This document shows positions 5,941 to 7,577 of a stretch of 7,577 nt of DNA, one piece after another (position 1 is the stretch's first letter; every line of letters begins with the position of its first letter). The translations under genes and the position numbers were made by a program. The notes below the pieces were generated by a model. The model saw nothing but the letters and a program-made list of their open reading frames with translations. It ran no database searches and was not told the origin of the DNA. Source of the stretch: Verrucomicrobiota bacterium (lineage in GTDB: Bacteria > Verrucomicrobiota > Verrucomicrobiia > Opitutales > Opitutaceae); contig JAEWQP010000009.1 in assembly GCA_023399155.1 (NCBI GenBank), positions 1 through 7,577 of the forward strand, read 5' to 3'.

Positions 5941-7479
5941 ATGAATCAGATCGTTGCCGTCCTGGATTTCGGCTCGCAGTACACACAGGTCATTGCGCGC
6001 CGCATCCGGGAGTGCCAGGTTTACTCGAAGATCTATCACTACGCCACGCCGGCTGAGACCCTTCGCGCGGAGGGGGTGATCGGCATCATCCTCTCGGGCG
6101 GTCCGAGCAGCGTTTTTTCGAAGAACGCGCCGATACCCGACAAGGCGATCTTCGACCTGGGCGTGCCGGTGCTCGGCATCTGCTACGGCCTCCAGCTGAT
6201 GGGTCACCTGCTCGGCGGGAAGGTCTCCAAGAGCACGCACCGCGAGTACGGGCACGGAAATCTCCGCGTCAGGAGCGCCGGCCGCCTCTTTCACAAGCTG
6301 CCCCGACGGCTCAAGGTCTGGAACTCCCACGGCGACCGCCTCATCGCCCTGCCCCCCGGCTTCAAGGCGATCGGCACGACGGAGAATTCTGAATACGCGG
6401 CGGTCGAGGACCGGAAGCGCAGCTTCTTCGGGATCCAGTTCCACCCCGAGGTCTTCCACACCGAGCGCGGGATCGACATCTACAAGAACTTCCTCTTCGC
6501 CGTCTGCGGCGCGACGCAAAGCTGGACGATGCGCAACTTCATCGACCACGCCGTCGCCGACATCCGCCGGACGGTGGGCAAGGGCCGCGTCATCCTCGGC
6601 CTCTCGGGCGGGGTCGACTCCTCCGTCGCCGCAGCGCTCATCCACAAGGCGATCGGCAAGCAGCTCACCTGCGTGTTCGTGGACAACGGCCTTCTGCGCA
6701 AGGGCGAGCGCGAGTACGTGACCGACCTCTACGCGCGCAACTTCCACATCGACCTGCGCGTGGTCGACGCGTCCAGGCTCTTTCTGCGCCGCCTGAAGGG
6801 CATCTCGGAACCCGAGCAGAAGCGCAAGGTCATCGGCCGCACGTTCGTCGAGGTGTTTGAAAAATCACTACGCTCGATCGGCCACGCCGAGTTCCTCGGC
6901 CAGGGCACGCTCTACCCGGACGTGATCGAGTCGGTCGCCATCGGCAACAACCCGGCCGCGCTGATCAAGACGCACCACAACGTCGGCGGCCTGCCCGAGC
7001 GGATGAAACTCAAGCTGCTCGAGCCGCTGCGCGAGCTTTTCAAGGACGAGGTCCGCCAGGTCGGCGCCAAGCTCGGCCTGCCCAGGGAGGTGGTGTGGCG
7101 GCAGCCGTTCCCGGGCCCGGGACTGGGCGTGCGCGTGCTCGGCGAGATCTCCGCCGACAAGCTCGACATTCTGCGCGAGGCCGACGCGATCCTCTACCAG
7201 GAGATGAAGGAGAACGGCTGGTACTGGAAGGTGTGGCAGTCGTTTTGCGTATTCCTGCCGGTCAAGTCCGTGGGTGTGGTCGGCGACGAACGCAACTACG
7301 CCTGGGTCATCGCCATGCGCGTGGTCGAGAGCCGCGACGCGATGACGGCGGACTGGACGCGCCTGCCCTACGAGCTCCTGCAGAAGATTTCCTCGCGCAT
7401 CACCAACGAGGTGCGCGGCGTCTCGCGCGTCGTGCTCGACATCAGCTCGAAACCGCCCGCCACGATCGAATGGGAGTGA
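5941..7479 (+). CDS. guaA: GMP synthase (glutamine-hydrolysing)
   Basis: Makes GMP from XMP, using ATP and glutamine-derived ammonia, in the last step of de novo guanine nucleotide synthesis in the cytoplasm. It is 512 residues, normal for the family. The N-terminal class I glutamine amidotransferase domain (~1-190) begins IVAVLDFGSQYTQ (4-16), has the oxyanion strand LSGGPSSV (51-58), nucleophile C81 in GICYGLQLMGHLLGG (79-93) and H168/E170 in QFHPEV (166-171). The ATP-pyrophosphatase domain has LGLSGGVDSS (219-228), VFVDNGLLRKGE (245-256) and QGTLYPDVIES (321-331). The C-terminal dimerisation/XMP-binding domain has RQPFPGPGLGVRVLGE (387-402), VGDERNYAW (447-455), and ends DISSKPPATIEWE (500-512), the standard C terminus. 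The ATG at 5941 is chosen because it aligns with the family start; the frame is open upstream to a TTG at 5800, but that stretch is Pro/Arg-rich and not conserved in type. All catalytic residues are present, and the gene looks intact. The stop is followed by the heptamer repeat. Confidence 0.98.
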   Translation: MNQIVAVLDFGSQYTQVIARRIRECQVYSKIYHYATPAETLRAEGVIGIILSGGPSSVFSKNAPIPDKAIFDLGVPVLGICYGLQLMGHLLGGKVSKSTHREYGHGNLRVRSAGRLFHKLPRRLKVWNSHGDRLIALPPGFKAIGTTENSEYAAVEDRKRSFFGIQFHPEVFHTERGIDIYKNFLFAVCGATQSWTMRNFIDHAVADIRRTVGKGRVILGLSGGVDSSVAAALIHKAIGKQLTCVFVDNGLLRKGEREYVTDLYARNFHIDLRVVDASRLFLRRLKGISEPEQKRKVIGRTFVEVFEKSLRSIGHAEFLGQGTLYPDVIESVAIGNNPAALIKTHHNVGGLPERMKLKLLEPLRELFKDEVRQVGAKLGLPREVVWRQPFPGPGLGVRVLGEISADKLDILREADAILYQEMKENGWYWKVWQSFCVFLPVKSVGVVGDERNYAWVIAMRVVESRDAMTADWTRLPYELLQKISSRITNEVRGVSRVVLDISSKPPATIEWE

Positions 7480-7499
7480 GGCGGCGCCGGAGGCGGTGG

Positions 7500-7534
7500 G
7501 AATGACGAATGGCGAACGACGAATGATGAATGAT
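7500..7534 (+). repeat. Heptamer tandem repeat, consensus GAATGAY, five copies
   Basis: Five consecutive 7-bp units begin 21 bp after the guaA stop. Copy 1 is GAATGAC, copies 4 and 5 are GAATGAT, copy 2 has GG for GA at positions 5-6, and copy 3 has C for T at position 4. A degraded sixth unit, GCATGCG, follows at 7535-7541. On the complementary strand the series reads as ATTC-type heptamers that would translate in a His-Ser-Ser-Phe-type series, a pattern I recall from intergenic DNA of verrucomicrobial and planctomycete genomes. The remaining bases to 7577 are GC-rich, and I see no gene or clear terminator in them. Confidence 0.85.
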
Positions 7535-7577
7535 GCATGCGGCGACGGCCGGGTCGGGCGAGGCCTCTGGCCGAGCC

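Noticed and set aside
5707..6747. A 346-codon open frame on the minus strand opposite guaA
   Set aside because: It is the antisense of a conserved gene, lacks any family pattern, and runs across the promoter region.

Overview
The window is a high-GC bacterial chromosome segment, best read as Verrucomicrobiota and most likely an Opitutaceae-type organism. Three things point there. A secreted glycoside hydrolase carries an Ig-like domain followed by a C-terminal 'NLSTR...IPGFVI.G.G.KR.LIRAVGP' domain of the kind common in that group. None of the five start codons has a clear Shine-Dalgarno sequence. A heptamer GAATGAY repeat lies just after guaA, and similar intergenic repeats are familiar from verrucomicrobial genomes. 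The placement rests on recognised patterns, not on a search.

Layout. Bases 1-2188 (minus) hold a secreted GH44 endoglucanase/xyloglucanase whose 3' end runs off the left edge. Bases 2189-2354 are its upstream region. Bases 2355-3395 (minus) encode a Gfo/Idh/MocA-family NAD(P)-dependent oxidoreductase. It lies 37 bp downstream of a small FmdB-like protein (3433-3693, minus), and the two are probably co-transcribed. The gap between them is almost entirely a G-quadruplex-type G-run on the plus strand. Bases 3694-4051 are a 358-bp non-coding gap with inverted repeats. Bases 4052-5710 (minus) encode a Na/phosphate cotransporter with a C-terminal PhoU-like domain. A 230-bp divergent promoter region (5711-5940) separates it from guaA (5941-7479, plus), a complete GMP synthase. 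The last 98 bp hold the heptamer repeat.

The genes do not form one pathway. GuaA and the phosphate transporter are housekeeping functions, the GH44 enzyme is for extracellular beta-glucan or xyloglucan breakdown, and the oxidoreductase could act on sugars but its substrate cannot be read from sequence. I found no mobile element, CRISPR array, tRNA or rRNA. I also found no convincing new multi-gene system. The most unusual items are a cysteine-less FmdB protein with a His/Cys metal-binding-like tail, the G-quadruplex tract abutting a start codon, an insertion beside the catalytic acid/base of the GH44 enzyme, and the heptamer repeat.
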